Positions 52,477-61,983 are shown, counted from the stretch's first letter. The stretch: 64,000 bases of DNA from Bacillota bacterium (GCA_023460795.1 JAEWPC010000059.1:186001-250000); one strand, 5' to 3'. Numbers and translations: made by a program. The notes: a model not told the origin generated them from the sequence alone.

Positions 52477-53394
52477 ATGGAGCAAACAACGGCCGTTCCA
52501 ATCCAGTTGCAGCAGCGGGAACGACCGAAGAGGAAGTTTAGACGGCATATCTGGGGCTTTCTCTTCGTGCTGCCAGCCATCGTTATTTTCGCGTTATTCC
52601 TCTGGTATCCGATCGTCAAAGGTTTGATGGACAGTTTCTACAAGATCGACTTCGTCAAAGGCGACTCGTTCGTCGGGTTCGACAATTATCGGACGATCTT
52701 CCATGACCCGGATGTCATGATCGCGGTCACCAATACATTGAAATACATGGGACTCGGTATCGTTATCGGTTTCTGGGTGCCGATTCTGTTCGCCATCATG
52801 ATCTCCGAGATGCGGAAGTTCCAGGGCTTCGCCCGCGTCGCGGCTTACTTGCCTTACGTCGTTCCGTTCGTCGTGCTGTACGGCGTCTGGAGATGGATGT
52901 ACGACCCGGTCGGTCCGATCAACCAAGTGCTCAAAACGTTAGGGCTCGATCCCGTGCTGTTCATGGTCGATAAAGCGTGGGCGATGCCCGCGATCGTCAT
53001 TATGGAGACGTGGCAAAGCTTCGGCTCCGCGATGCTTATCTACTTGGCCGCCGTGCTCAGCATCCCGAGGGATTGGTATGAAGCCTCGGAGATCGACGGC
53101 GCCGGCGTGTGGCAGCGCATCCGTTATATTACGCTGCCGGCGATCAAGAATCAGATCTTATTGCTGCTGATGCTGCAGCTGATCGCTACGTCGCAAGGCT
53201 TCCAGACGCAGTACGCCATGCTCGACGGCGGCCCGAACAATGCGACGTTGACGTACGCGCTCTTGCTTACCCGCTACGCGTTCGTTCGCCAAGATTACGG
53301 CGTCGCATCCGCGATGGGCGTCATCATGTTCTTCGCTCTTGTCATCCTCGCCATCATCCAGTACAGGCTGAATAAAAGAGGGGGGATAGAGTAA
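52477..53394 (+). CDS. Sugar ABC transporter permease (MalF-like)
   Basis: 305 residues, six predicted helices, with LPAIVIFALFLWYPIVKGLM at the start and the EAA loop EASEIDGAGVWQRIRYITLP that contacts the ATPase. I use the ATG at 52477 with AGGG 8 bp upstream; an ATG five codons earlier sits against a GGA. It works with the next permease and the binding lipoprotein to import oligosaccharides; no ATPase gene is local, so a shared MsmX-type ATPase is expected. Confidence 0.94.
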   Translation: MEQTTAVPIQLQQRERPKRKFRRHIWGFLFVLPAIVIFALFLWYPIVKGLMDSFYKIDFVKGDSFVGFDNYRTIFHDPDVMIAVTNTLKYMGLGIVIGFWVPILFAIMISEMRKFQGFARVAAYLPYVVPFVVLYGVWRWMYDPVGPINQVLKTLGLDPVLFMVDKAWAMPAIVIMETWQSFGSAMLIYLAAVLSIPRDWYEASEIDGAGVWQRIRYITLPAIKNQILLLLMLQLIATSQGFQTQYAMLDGGPNNATLTYALLLTRYAFVRQDYGVASAMGVIMFFALVILAIIQYRLNKRGGIE

Positions 53395-54275
53395 TGAAAG
53401 CGTCCAAATCGTTCGATAGAGGCATTCTTTCCAGCTACGATCATCAGAAGCTTTCGATTAAACTCGGTTATTACTTGATGAACTTGATTATCGCCGTTAT
53501 GATGATCGCCATGATGTATCCGCTGCTCATCTCCTTGTTCAACGGCTTGAAGATCAACAAGGAGGTCAATACGTTCCCGCCGACGTTCTTGCCGAGAGAC
53601 GGCTGGCACTTCGACAATTATAAGAGAGCTTGGGAATATATCGATCTCATGAAATTCTTGAAAAATACGTTGTTCATCTTCGGCGGCAATATGCTGATTA
53701 TCGTCGTCGTCATCGGTTTCGCGGCGTTCGCCTTGTCGAAGATGAAGTTTCCTTTCCGCCGCGGCATCTACTACTACTTCCTGCTGACGCTGTTCGTTCC
53801 GGCTACGACGTACGCGATTCCGAACTTCGTTAACCTGAAGGAGCTAGGCTTGATGGGATGGTACGGCGCGATCTGGCTGCCGGCGGGCGCGAACGCGTTC
53901 TATCTGCTGCTGCTCAAGACGTTCATGGACGGCATTAACAACGAGACGTTCGAATCCGCTCGGATCGACGGCGCTTCCGAGGTCCGCACGTTTTTCCAAA
54001 TCGCGTTTCCGCTGTCGATTCCGATTTTCGCCACGCTTGCGATATTCGTGTTCGCCACGGCATGGAACGACTGGTTCTGGCCGAATTTCATGCTCGGTCA
54101 AGACTATAAGCCGCTCTCCGCCGCGATCAAAGTGCTAGTTCTCGACGCGAGGATGCTGGATCTGAATATCAAGTTCGCCATCTTGACGCTCGTGATGTTC
54201 CCGCCGATCATCATCTTCCTTTTCTTCCAAAAGTACATCCTGAGGGGTTTATACTTAGGCGGAGTAAAAGGGTAA
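53394..54275 (+). CDS. Carbohydrate ABC transporter permease (MalG-like)
   Basis: 293 residues, six helices, EAA loop ESARIDGASEVRTFFQIAFP and the typical C-terminal KYILRGLYLGGVKG. Its ATG overlaps the stop of the MalF-like gene (TAATG). Partner permease of the YesMN-linked sugar importer. Confidence 0.95.
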   Translation: MKASKSFDRGILSSYDHQKLSIKLGYYLMNLIIAVMMIAMMYPLLISLFNGLKINKEVNTFPPTFLPRDGWHFDNYKRAWEYIDLMKFLKNTLFIFGGNMLIIVVVIGFAAFALSKMKFPFRRGIYYYFLLTLFVPATTYAIPNFVNLKELGLMGWYGAIWLPAGANAFYLLLLKTFMDGINNETFESARIDGASEVRTFFQIAFPLSIPIFATLAIFVFATAWNDWFWPNFMLGQDYKPLSAAIKVLVLDARMLDLNIKFAILTLVMFPPIIIFLFFQKYILRGLYLGGVKG

Positions 54276-54423
54276 TTCATACATTAATGTTATTTTCTAT
54301 TTAATCTCGACAGAGCGTAAATCTACACACAATCGAAATAGGAATACACATCGCCCTATGAATACGCCTCCATTATGATGAGCGTGTAAGTCAAAATCCG
54401 AAACGAAAAGGGGAAATAACAAC

Positions 54424-55869
54424 ATGCGTAAGATTACAAGCGTCATCTCGGTTCTCATGGCCGCGAGCTTGGTACTGGCAGCGTGCGGAAGCAACAACAA
54501 TAACGGCAACGCGGCTTCGAGCTCCGCGCCGGCCGCAACGACTCCGGCTTCGTCTCCTGCCGATACGGGAAGCGACGCTCCCGCGGACGACCCTACGCAA
54601 GTGAAGGCGACGATCAGCATCTACTATCCGACGCCTGACAAGGTTCAAGAGCGTAAGCTCGAGGACGACAAGATCGCGCGCTTCAACCAAGTGTACCCGA
54701 ACGTTGAGATCATTAAGAGCGATTGGCAATACAACCCGAACGAAATCGGGATCAAGATGGGCGCCAACGAAGCGCCGACGTTGTTCAATACGTACGCTAC
54801 GGAAGGCAAGTTCCTCGTCGAAAAAGGGTGGGCCGCGGACATTACGGATCTGTGGAACTCCTACGAGAAGAAGGATCAATTCAACAAAACGCTCTCCAGC
54901 CAATTTATTATCGACGGCAAAGTATACGGAATCCCGCAGCGCGGTTATATCACGGCTACGGTCGTCAACACGAAGATGCTGAAAGACAAAGGCATCACCC
55001 CTCCTCCGTTCAACTGGACTTGGGACGACATGCTGAACACGGCTAAAGCCGCCGCGGACCCTAACGCCGGCATTTCCGGTTTCGCGCCGATGGGCAAAGG
55101 CAACGAAGCAGGCTGGAACTGGACGAACTTCCTGTTCGCGGCCGGCGGCGAAATCCAAACGGTCGACTCCAAAGTTACGGCTGCGTTCAACTCCGACGCA
55201 GGGTTGAAAGCGATCGAATTCTACAACAAGCTCAAATGGGAAGCGAACGCGATTCCGCAAGATTGGGCTCTCGGATGGGGCGACGCCGTAGGCGCATTCG
55301 CGCAAGGAAGAACGGCGATGGTAATCGCCGGCGCAAGCGACCCGGTCGATCAAGCGTTGAACCAAGGCGGCATGTCGCCTAGCGACATCGAAGTGTATCC
55401 GAACGCGGCTGCGCCAGGCGGCACGCATGCGGGCATTATCGGCGGCGACTTCCTCGTCGTCAACCCGAACGCTTCGAAAGACGAGCAAGCGATGGCCTTC
55501 CGTTACGCGGTATTCGATTACTTCAACGACGACTTCCTTACTTCGCTTGACGCGAACATCGTGGCCCGTAAAGCAGAGAACAAATATTTCATCCCGCCGG
55601 TATTCGAGTACTTCGACATGACCTCCGAATTCGGCCAAAAAGTGAAAGCCGTATACGAAAAACACGATAACGTCTATCAATACAAACAAGAATTCCTGGA
55701 TCTGCTCGACGCTAAACTGGAAGCGCAATACAATACGCAAGACTACTACGCCGCGATGACGAACGTCATTCAAGAAGTGTTCTCCAAAAAAGGCGTAGAC
55801 ATGAAAGCATCGTTGGATGCGACCGCTAAAACGGTTCAAGAGAAATTCTACGACACGATCCAGCTGTAA
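54424..55869 (+). CDS. Extracellular sugar-binding lipoprotein
   Basis: 481 residues: lipoprotein signal (LVLAACGS, Cys about 22), Asn/Ser/Ala linker, then a solute-binding protein family 1 fold (ATISIYYPTPDK, the hinge-type GWAADITDLWNSYEKKDQFN and FAQGRTAMVIAGASDPVD). Ligand-binding component for the two permeases. AAAGGGG precedes the ATG. The 148-bp gap upstream may hold its own promoter. The strong terminator after it should make it more abundant than the downstream gene product. Confidence 0.94.
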   Translation: MRKITSVISVLMAASLVLAACGSNNNNGNAASSSAPAATTPASSPADTGSDAPADDPTQVKATISIYYPTPDKVQERKLEDDKIARFNQVYPNVEIIKSDWQYNPNEIGIKMGANEAPTLFNTYATEGKFLVEKGWAADITDLWNSYEKKDQFNKTLSSQFIIDGKVYGIPQRGYITATVVNTKMLKDKGITPPPFNWTWDDMLNTAKAAADPNAGISGFAPMGKGNEAGWNWTNFLFAAGGEIQTVDSKVTAAFNSDAGLKAIEFYNKLKWEANAIPQDWALGWGDAVGAFAQGRTAMVIAGASDPVDQALNQGGMSPSDIEVYPNAAAPGGTHAGIIGGDFLVVNPNASKDEQAMAFRYAVFDYFNDDFLTSLDANIVARKAENKYFIPPVFEYFDMTSEFGQKVKAVYEKHDNVYQYKQEFLDLLDAKLEAQYNTQDYYAAMTNVIQEVFSKKGVDMKASLDATAKTVQEKFYDTIQL

Positions 55870-55886
55870 TAGAATCCGCACGAGGG

Positions 55887-55935
55887 AGGGTTGCCCGCTC
55901 GTAGATGCCGACATCTACCCGGGGCAACCCTTTTT
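55887..55935 (+). terminator. Branched terminator after the sugar-binding gene
   Basis: Outer stem AGGGTTGCCC / GGGGCAACCCT with inner GTAGATG/CATCTAC, then TTTTT. Its position shows that the next gene does not start before about 55940. Confidence 0.85.
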
Positions 55936-55994
55936 CAATGGCGGCGGTTGGCAAACGTATAAGCTGGCAGTTTCAACGAACAGGTGGTGTACAA

Positions 55995-58742
55995 GTGTCT
56001 ATGAGCATACAGCGGAAGAAATGGTTATGGATCGGGGCAAGCGCCGTTGTCGTTCTAGCTGTAGGAGCGCTGCTGCTGTTTACCGATCTATTCGGAGGGA
56101 AGGCGAACGCGAGCATGAAGAAGCAGGACGGACTGCTCGTCCTAAGCAACTCCGATTACGAGATCGCGTTCGATGCCTCGCACGGCGGAATCGCATATCT
56201 GAAGGATAAAAAAGCGCAAGGAAACCTGACGATCGGCAATCGCGAAGGGGCGTTATGGTGGGCGATCATGAACGACGATACGTCCGTGGGCAGCCTGAAA
56301 ACGACGGCTTTCACGTACGATTGGAACGAGAAGAAGAGTGAATTGACGTTCCATTACGGCGGTGCGGTCCAAGTCGACGTCACGACGAAATTCGGAGCCG
56401 ATCGCCGAATCTACATGAGCGCCCGCTTACTGAACGACTCAGAACTGACGATCAAGTCGTTCCGGTTCCCTTACGAGCTGAAAGTCGAAGCCGGCGCGGT
56501 CAAGGACGCGATGCTACCCATGCTGCCTGGCGCGAAGCTGAAGGATGCGTTCTTCAAAGACAGCAACTCGTTCTCCGACCAGTATCCGGGCGTTATGTTC
56601 GCCTCGTACCTCGCGATGCGCACGGAAGCGGGGAACTTGGCGATGTACGATATCGGCGGATCGGTTACTCCGCTCACCGAGATTGGGTACAAAAACCAGA
56701 ACAACGATCCCGGTAAGACGGCATTCGTACACAACTATCGCACATGGATCGAGTCCAAGGCGGAATGGAAGAGCCCGGATGTCGTCTTGGAGATCGGCGG
56801 GGACTATCCGAGCTCGATCGCGAGCTATCGCAAGCTGAACGCCATCGACCAATATCGCACGTTGGCCGACAAGCTCGGGGATGCCGCGAAAGCTTATTAC
56901 CAGCTGCCGCTGTATAAGACGGACATCTCCGCGATCAAGGATGCCAGCTGGAGCCACCTGACGTCCAACTTCATCGACCAAATGAATTATCCGGGAATGA
57001 TCCATCTGGTCGGATTCCAGACCGGGGGACATGACGAGAACTATCCGGACTTCATTCCGCCCGATCCCAAGTGGGGATCGACGGCGACGTTCGAGCAGTT
57101 CGTCAAGCGAGCGAAGGATAAGGGGAACCGAATCGTCCCTTACACGAACATGTCGTGGTGGGGCAAGAGCTCCCCGACGCTCGCGAATTTGCCTGCGGGA
57201 ACGACGCTCGAGAGCCTTGTCGTGCAGAAGGAGAACGGGACAATCGCCTCCGAGTCTTACGGCATGCATGAAGGCTACGTCGTGAACCCGGGCGATCCGT
57301 TCTTCGTGAAGCGCACGGGCGAAGAGCACGACAAGCTGATTAACGCCGCGGGCTTCGACGGCGTGTTCGAGGACCAATGGGGCATTCGTAACTCGCCGTA
57401 CGTCTATAACGAAGCGAGACCGGCTGGAACGGATCCTTCCACCGCCTATTTCGCGGGAGTACGTCAATATTTCGACGCATTGAAGCATAACATCTACATC
57501 GAAGACGGCACGGACGTGCTGGCCGACGATTCGATCGGCTTCATGGGCGCGACGTATCTGTGGGATTTGCTCGGTTATCGGAAGAATACGGCGACCTATA
57601 CCGACTATTATCCGCTGGCCGGAATGCTGTTCCGAGACAAGGTGATGCAATACCAGCATAACTTGGCCGGGGAGACGATGACGGACGATCAGGATATGCT
57701 TCGCTGGAACGTCGCTATGGGGTATAACCTGAGCGCGGATTTCTACAACGGCGTCGGCAGCCCTTGGGTAGACGCGACCGGCGTGTTCCAGAAATTCGTG
57801 CTGTCCCGCTATGCCGATTCGCTTGTGCAAGGGTTCGAGCAAATCGCGCCATCGGTAACGAGAACGGATTTCGGCACGCATCAAGCGACGACGAACTGGG
57901 ATACGAAGCAGCCGTACGCTCTTGACGCCGAAACGACGTTGTCGGCGGGCGGCTTCGACATCGTTGCCGAAGACGGCGCCGTGAGAGCGGGGAACTACTC
58001 GCGCTACAACGGGCTCGATCTGGACAGAGGAGACCATGACCTCGTGGAGCTGCGCGGCGACGATTCGATTCGCGTCTATCAGCCGATCGGTTCCGACACG
58101 ACGCTGAAGATCAAGAAGGGCAAAGGATGGCCGTTCGCCTCCGCGACCGCATACGAAGCGAACGGAACGAAGATCGCCGAGCTTCAGGTGAAGGCCGAGG
58201 GCGATTACGCGATTGTCGACTATGTCGGAATCATTAAAGAGCGGAAGGTCGCTTACGTGGAATTGAAGCGATCGGATGCACAGACGCAAGTCGCGGAAAC
58301 CTTCGAGAAAGTGGGGCTGGAAGTGAACATCGCGGTCGGGTTGAAGACGCTGGCGACTTCCGTCACGGCAGAGGCGTTCGATCCGAAGCTGACGACGGAC
58401 GGCGATCCGTTCACGTACTGGGAAAGCACCGCGAAGAAGTTTCCGCAGTCGCTGACGGTCGATCTTGGGGAGGAGAAGCAGGTTTCCAAGGTAGCGCTGA
58501 CGCTGCCTCCGCAGGATGCGTGGGAAGCCCGCGACCAGGAGATCGAGGTTCTCGGCAGCGCGGACGGCAATACGTTCACGTCGCTGCTGCCCGCGAAGCC
58601 GTATACTTTCGATCCGAAGCGGGATAACAAAGTAGAGCTTCCTTTGGGTTCGCCGGTAAAGCAGCGATTCATCCGGGTCACGATTACTTCGAACACGGCT
58701 TGGCCGGCCGCGCAAGTATCGGAGCTCGAAGTGTACGAATAA
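55995..58742 (+). CDS. Exported TIM-barrel glycoside-hydrolase-like protein with discoidin domain
   Basis: 915 residues: N-terminal membrane/signal helix (about 10-32), a beta-sandwich (about 50-280), a TIM-barrel-like region resembling DUF6259 (about 290-700; LVGFQTGGHDENYPDFIPPD, then FDGVFEDQWGIRN with candidate acids Glu and Asp), a beta domain, and a C-terminal F5/8 type C (discoidin) module (about 785-915). Probably degrades or binds a polysaccharide whose fragments the adjacent transporter imports. GTG at 55995 has AGGTGG 7 bp upstream and lies beyond the preceding terminator; an ATG six bases later is also possible. No lipobox, so it may stay membrane-anchored. Confidence 0.85.
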   Translation: MSMSIQRKKWLWIGASAVVVLAVGALLLFTDLFGGKANASMKKQDGLLVLSNSDYEIAFDASHGGIAYLKDKKAQGNLTIGNREGALWWAIMNDDTSVGSLKTTAFTYDWNEKKSELTFHYGGAVQVDVTTKFGADRRIYMSARLLNDSELTIKSFRFPYELKVEAGAVKDAMLPMLPGAKLKDAFFKDSNSFSDQYPGVMFASYLAMRTEAGNLAMYDIGGSVTPLTEIGYKNQNNDPGKTAFVHNYRTWIESKAEWKSPDVVLEIGGDYPSSIASYRKLNAIDQYRTLADKLGDAAKAYYQLPLYKTDISAIKDASWSHLTSNFIDQMNYPGMIHLVGFQTGGHDENYPDFIPPDPKWGSTATFEQFVKRAKDKGNRIVPYTNMSWWGKSSPTLANLPAGTTLESLVVQKENGTIASESYGMHEGYVVNPGDPFFVKRTGEEHDKLINAAGFDGVFEDQWGIRNSPYVYNEARPAGTDPSTAYFAGVRQYFDALKHNIYIEDGTDVLADDSIGFMGATYLWDLLGYRKNTATYTDYYPLAGMLFRDKVMQYQHNLAGETMTDDQDMLRWNVAMGYNLSADFYNGVGSPWVDATGVFQKFVLSRYADSLVQGFEQIAPSVTRTDFGTHQATTNWDTKQPYALDAETTLSAGGFDIVAEDGAVRAGNYSRYNGLDLDRGDHDLVELRGDDSIRVYQPIGSDTTLKIKKGKGWPFASATAYEANGTKIAELQVKAEGDYAIVDYVGIIKERKVAYVELKRSDAQTQVAETFEKVGLEVNIAVGLKTLATSVTAEAFDPKLTTDGDPFTYWESTAKKFPQSLTVDLGEEKQVSKVALTLPPQDAWEARDQEIEVLGSADGNTFTSLLPAKPYTFDPKRDNKVELPLGSPVKQRFIRVTITSNTAWPAAQVSELEVYE

Positions 58743-58750
58743 TTTCATGG

Positions 58751-58783
58751 AAAAGGCTTCTGCCGTCGCAGAAGCCTTTCTTT
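58751..58783 (+). terminator. Terminator of the carbohydrate locus
   Basis: AAAGGCTTCTGC-CGTC-GCAGAAGCCTTT followed by CTTTG. Confidence 0.85.
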
Positions 58784-58800
58784 GTGGCGGTCTTGTCCTT

Positions 58801-58817
58801 CCTACATAAGATGTAGG
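58801..58817. promoter_or_regulatory. Inverted repeat upstream of the holin gene
   Basis: CCTACAT-AAG-ATGTAGG, perfect 7-bp arms, about 10 bp before the ribosome site; a candidate operator or a leader hairpin next to the translation start. Confidence 0.4.
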
Positions 58818-58836
58818 GAGATTGGAGGCGGTCCGC

Positions 58837-59229
58837 ATGAATGTGTATTTAGCAGGGATAAGCATCCTATTCGGCTCTACGATCACGTTCGCTTTCGGCA
58901 CGTGGTCGGAGTCGCTGACGTTCTTATTGGTCGCGATGGCCATAGACTATATTACGGGTATTACCGCCGCGATTTACGACGGCAGCGGGTTGGACAGTCA
59001 AGTCGGATTCTGGGGATTGATGAAAAAAGGGCTGATCCTGCTCGTCGTGCTGCTCTCCCATCGGATCGATCTCGTGCTAGGGGTCGATGTGGCGATGGGG
59101 GGAGCGATTGCGTTCTATACCGTTAACGAGCTATTGTCCATCATCGAGAACTATGGACGTCTAGGGCTTCCGCTGCCTCCGCAGCTGAAGCAACTCGTTC
59201 GCACGTTGCGCAACCGAAGCGATAAATAA
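58837..59229 (+). CDS. Phage holin family protein (Cph1/TcdE type)
   Basis: 130 residues, three to four transmembrane helices (MAIDYITGITAAIYD, GLILLVVLLSHRIDLVLGVD, AFYTVNELLSIIENYGRLG), the pattern of holin family 4 (toxin-secretion/phage-lysis holin). GGAGG lies 8 bp before the ATG at 58837. No endolysin or other phage gene is nearby, so it is a stand-alone chromosomal holin, perhaps for release of wall enzymes or proteins. Confidence 0.85.
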   Translation: MNVYLAGISILFGSTITFAFGTWSESLTFLLVAMAIDYITGITAAIYDGSGLDSQVGFWGLMKKGLILLVVLLSHRIDLVLGVDVAMGGAIAFYTVNELLSIIENYGRLGLPLPPQLKQLVRTLRNRSDK

Positions 59230-59340
59230 GCTTTAGTACAACCGACAACCCCGATTGAGCCGTCGATCGGGGTGTGATGCTTATCGAGCGGATTGGTTAA
59301 GCTTATACATAGCATGAAATTGGGATGGAGTTGATTCAGC

Positions 59341-60765
59341 ATGCGCCTAGTCGGCGGTTCAAGCGTCATCATCCGCGTCGAGATGGACAAGCAAGCGGTT
59401 ACGTTCGGCGAACTGGTATCGGCGATCGGGACTCATGGCGGCGATATCGTGGCGATAGACGTCATCCAACCGGGCAAGAGGATGGAGATTCGGGACTTAA
59501 CCGTTAGCGTGCAGGATCCGCAGGTTGTCGATCGGCTGACCGAAGAGGTTCGGACGATGTCCGGCATCCGTCTGATCAACGTGTCGGACCGAACCTTCCT
59601 GCTCCATCTCGGCGGGAAAATCCAGGTCCATTCCAAAGTCCCGATCAAGAACCGGGACGATCTGTCCCGCGTCTATACTCCGGGTGTCGCCAAAGTCTGC
59701 ATGGCCATCCACGAAGACGCGAACAAAGCTTTCTCGCTGACGATCCGGCGCAATACGGTAGCCGTCGTCTCTGACGGAACGGCGGTGCTCGGGCTCGGCG
59801 ACATCGGTCCCTACGCGGCGATGCCGGTTATGGAGGGCAAGGCGATGTTGTTCAAAGAGCTGGCGGACGTCGACGCGTTCCCGATCTGTCTGAATACGAA
59901 GGACCCGGACGAGATCGTTGCTATCGTCAAGGCGATCGCTCCGACGTTCGGCGGCATCAATCTGGAAGATATCGCTTCTCCGCGGTGCTTCGATATCGAA
60001 CGAAGGCTCAGAGAATCGCTTGATATCCCCGTCTTTCACGACGACCAGCACGGTACGGCGATCGTGCTGCTCGCCGGGTTGTTCAACGCGCTTAAGATCG
60101 TCGGCAAGCCGATCGAGCAGATCAAAGTCGTCGTCTGCGGTATCGGCGCGGCGGGCATTGCCTGCTCCAGCATCCTGCTAGGCGCAGGCGTAACGAATTT
60201 GATCGGCGTCGACAAGGATGGCGCCATCCATCGCGGCGTACACTACGAGAACGAGGTGTGGAACGAGTTCGCGAGCCGAACGAATCCTAACGGCGAAACC
60301 GGCCGATTATCCGACGTCATCCAAGGAGCGGACGTATTCATCGGGCTCTCCAGGCCTAGGCTGCTGCATTCGGAAGACGTGAAGCGGATGAACAAGGACC
60401 CGATCGTGTTCGCCATGGCGAATCCCGAGCCCGAGATATCGCCGGAGGAGGCGTTGCCTTACGTGCGAGTGTTCGCGACGGGGCGCTCCGATTATCCGAA
60501 CCAGCTCAATAACGTGCTTGCTTTTCCGGGCATTTTCCGCGGGGCGCTGGATGCGAGGGCTAGCACGATCAACGAGGAGATGAAGCTGGCGGCCGCGCGG
60601 GCGATCGCGTCGATCGTCTCGGAGCAAGAGCTGAACGAGCACTATATTATCCCGGGCGTCTTTAATGACAAAGTCGTTCCGGCCGTGAGGCGGGCGGTCG
60701 TCCTGGAAGCGATCCGCACGGGGGTGTCCCGCAAAGTGCCGAGCGATTTCCGCAAAGGGAATTGA
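59341..60765 (+). CDS. NAD-dependent malic enzyme with N-terminal ACT domain
   Basis: Malate to pyruvate plus CO2. An ACT domain (about 1-80; SSVIIRVEMDKQAVTFGELV) suggests allosteric control by an amino acid or similar ligand. The catalytic part (about 90-474) has SRVYTPGVAKVCMAIHED, DGTAVLGLGDIGPYAAMPVM, metal-binding NLEDIASPRCF and VFHDDQHGTAIV, and Rossmann GIGAAGIACSSILL. Cofactor choice (NAD or NADP) is not certain. TGGAG about 10 bp before the ATG. Confidence 0.94.
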   Translation: MRLVGGSSVIIRVEMDKQAVTFGELVSAIGTHGGDIVAIDVIQPGKRMEIRDLTVSVQDPQVVDRLTEEVRTMSGIRLINVSDRTFLLHLGGKIQVHSKVPIKNRDDLSRVYTPGVAKVCMAIHEDANKAFSLTIRRNTVAVVSDGTAVLGLGDIGPYAAMPVMEGKAMLFKELADVDAFPICLNTKDPDEIVAIVKAIAPTFGGINLEDIASPRCFDIERRLRESLDIPVFHDDQHGTAIVLLAGLFNALKIVGKPIEQIKVVVCGIGAAGIACSSILLGAGVTNLIGVDKDGAIHRGVHYENEVWNEFASRTNPNGETGRLSDVIQGADVFIGLSRPRLLHSEDVKRMNKDPIVFAMANPEPEISPEEALPYVRVFATGRSDYPNQLNNVLAFPGIFRGALDARASTINEEMKLAAARAIASIVSEQELNEHYIIPGVFNDKVVPAVRRAVVLEAIRTGVSRKVPSDFRKGN

Positions 60766-60898
60766 TCGCGAAATCGTTCATCATTTTGTCATAAGTTTAA
60801 TAAAGTTGTCCGTAACCGCATTTCAACCTCTTGAGTTCAAACGCGGATTTTAGGTATTATATGAGGTAGACAATTGTAGGAAGCAGGGGAGCAGACAA

Positions 60899-61273
60899 AT
60901 GCAAAAATGGGTAATGTCCACTTTAGTTGTTATCGCTTGCTTGTTGGGCGTATACTTGTTGTCGTCCGGAATGCCCGAGAAGCCGGAAAGCGAGACGGCC
61001 GGTCTTGCCGAAGGACAAGAGTTGCTTAAGATTACCGCGACTAACTTTAACTTCGACAAAGAAGAATACCACGTTAAAGCGGGTACGCTCTATAAAGTCA
61101 AATTCTCGAATAAGCTGGGCGTTCACGGCGTAAAGATCAACGACGTCGATTTCTCCAAAGACAATCCCGAAGCGGACATCACGTTCGACACGCCGGGCAC
61201 GTATGAAATTCAATGCGAAATCATGTGCGGACAAGGTCACGGCAACATGAAATCGGTCATTATCGTCGAGTAA
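60899..61273 (+). CDS. Membrane-anchored CuA-like cupredoxin (cytochrome c oxidase subunit II-like)
   Basis: 124 residues: an N-terminal anchor (about 5-25), then a cupredoxin domain with His in NKLGVHGVKIND and the CuA motif C-x3-C-x3-H-x2-M (CEIMCGQGHGNM). It has the copper ligands of oxidase subunit II but not its two-helix hairpin and no oxidase genes follow. Possibly an electron carrier or a copper donor. GGGGAG precedes the ATG. Confidence 0.88.
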   Translation: MQKWVMSTLVVIACLLGVYLLSSGMPEKPESETAGLAEGQELLKITATNFNFDKEEYHVKAGTLYKVKFSNKLGVHGVKINDVDFSKDNPEADITFDTPGTYEIQCEIMCGQGHGNMKSVIIVE

Positions 61274-61285
61274 CGATAGCCATGC

Positions 61286-61312
61286 AAAAGGAGCCTAGCG
61301 GCTCCTTTTTTT
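61286..61312 (+). terminator. Terminator of the cupredoxin gene
   Basis: AAAAGGAGCC-TAGC-GGCTCCTTTTTTT, serving also the convergent minus gene. Confidence 0.88.
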
Positions 61313-61323
61313 CCATCATGGCG

Positions 61324-61575
61324 TTACAGATGGCGCCAAGTGCGTATGCGGGATATGCCCAAATCGCCTAAATACCCGATCAGCGCCCAGCTGAGCACGG
61401 TCAGTACGTACATGAACCACACGTTGACGTTATGAATGTCCGTGAACAGCTCGACTAACCACATGGGGACGCTGAACATGAACAGGAACACATTGTGAGG
61501 GTCATAGCCGGTAGCGTTGAACAGGCACAATGCGGCGCCGATTAACGTGCATGCCAAGGTCATGGGATAACGCAT
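61324..61575 (-). CDS. Small membrane protein of unknown function
   Basis: 83 residues with two or three hydrophobic helices (TLACTLIGAALCLFNATGY, FLFMFSVPMWLVELFTDIHN, WFMYVLTVLSWALIGYLGDL). AAGGGAG precedes the ATG. Family not recognised. Confidence 0.72.
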   Translation of the reverse strand: MRYPMTLACTLIGAALCLFNATGYDPHNVFLFMFSVPMWLVELFTDIHNVNVWFMYVLTVLSWALIGYLGDLGISRIRTWRHL

Positions 61576-61682
61576 GATATACTCCCTTCCGCCTCATAGT
61601 GCTCGTATTATGCTCGCGGTTGCGGGTTCTCATTCGCTGCATGGGGAAGCCTAATTCGATTAACGAAAGGATGGATTTGAAC

Positions 61683-61970
61683 ATGATTACGCATATCGTT
61701 CTATTCAAGCTGAAAGACCGCAGTCCGGAAAGCGTCGCCCGTACGGCAGCCGTGCTGCGCGACATGGAAGGGAAAATCGACGTGCTGCGCCACCTGGAAG
61801 TCGGCACGGACGTGCTGCATTCCGAGCGCTCGTACGATATCGCGCTGTACACGAAGTTCGATTCGATGGAAGACCTTAACGCTTATCAGGTTCACCCCGT
61901 TCATAAGCTCGTCATCGAGCACATGACTTCCGTACGCGAAGCATCGGTAAGCGTCGACTACGAGAGCTGA
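61683..61970 (+). CDS. Dabb-domain stress-responsive protein
   Basis: 95 residues of the dimeric alpha/beta-barrel (Dabb) family: ITHIVLFKLKDRSPESVART at the start, SYDIALYTKFDSMEDLNAYQ and HPVHKLVIEHM near the end. Function in most bacteria is unknown; plant homologues are stress-induced. AAGGA lies 11 bp before the chosen ATG; an ATG four codons earlier is also possible. Confidence 0.85.
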   Translation: MITHIVLFKLKDRSPESVARTAAVLRDMEGKIDVLRHLEVGTDVLHSERSYDIALYTKFDSMEDLNAYQVHPVHKLVIEHMTSVREASVSVDYES

Positions 61971-61983
61971 GAGGGAGAACGTC

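Noticed and set aside
54391..55914. A 507-codon minus-strand frame opposite the sugar-binding gene
   Set aside because: Shadow frame of a well-supported lipoprotein gene, lacking any motif.
56514..58943. An 809-codon minus-strand frame opposite the TIM-barrel gene
   Set aside because: It is a high-GC shadow frame rich in Arg and His without domains; the plus-strand gene is clearly real.
58837..59229. Prophage remnant
   Set aside because: Only the holin is phage-like; both neighbours are ordinary chromosomal genes.
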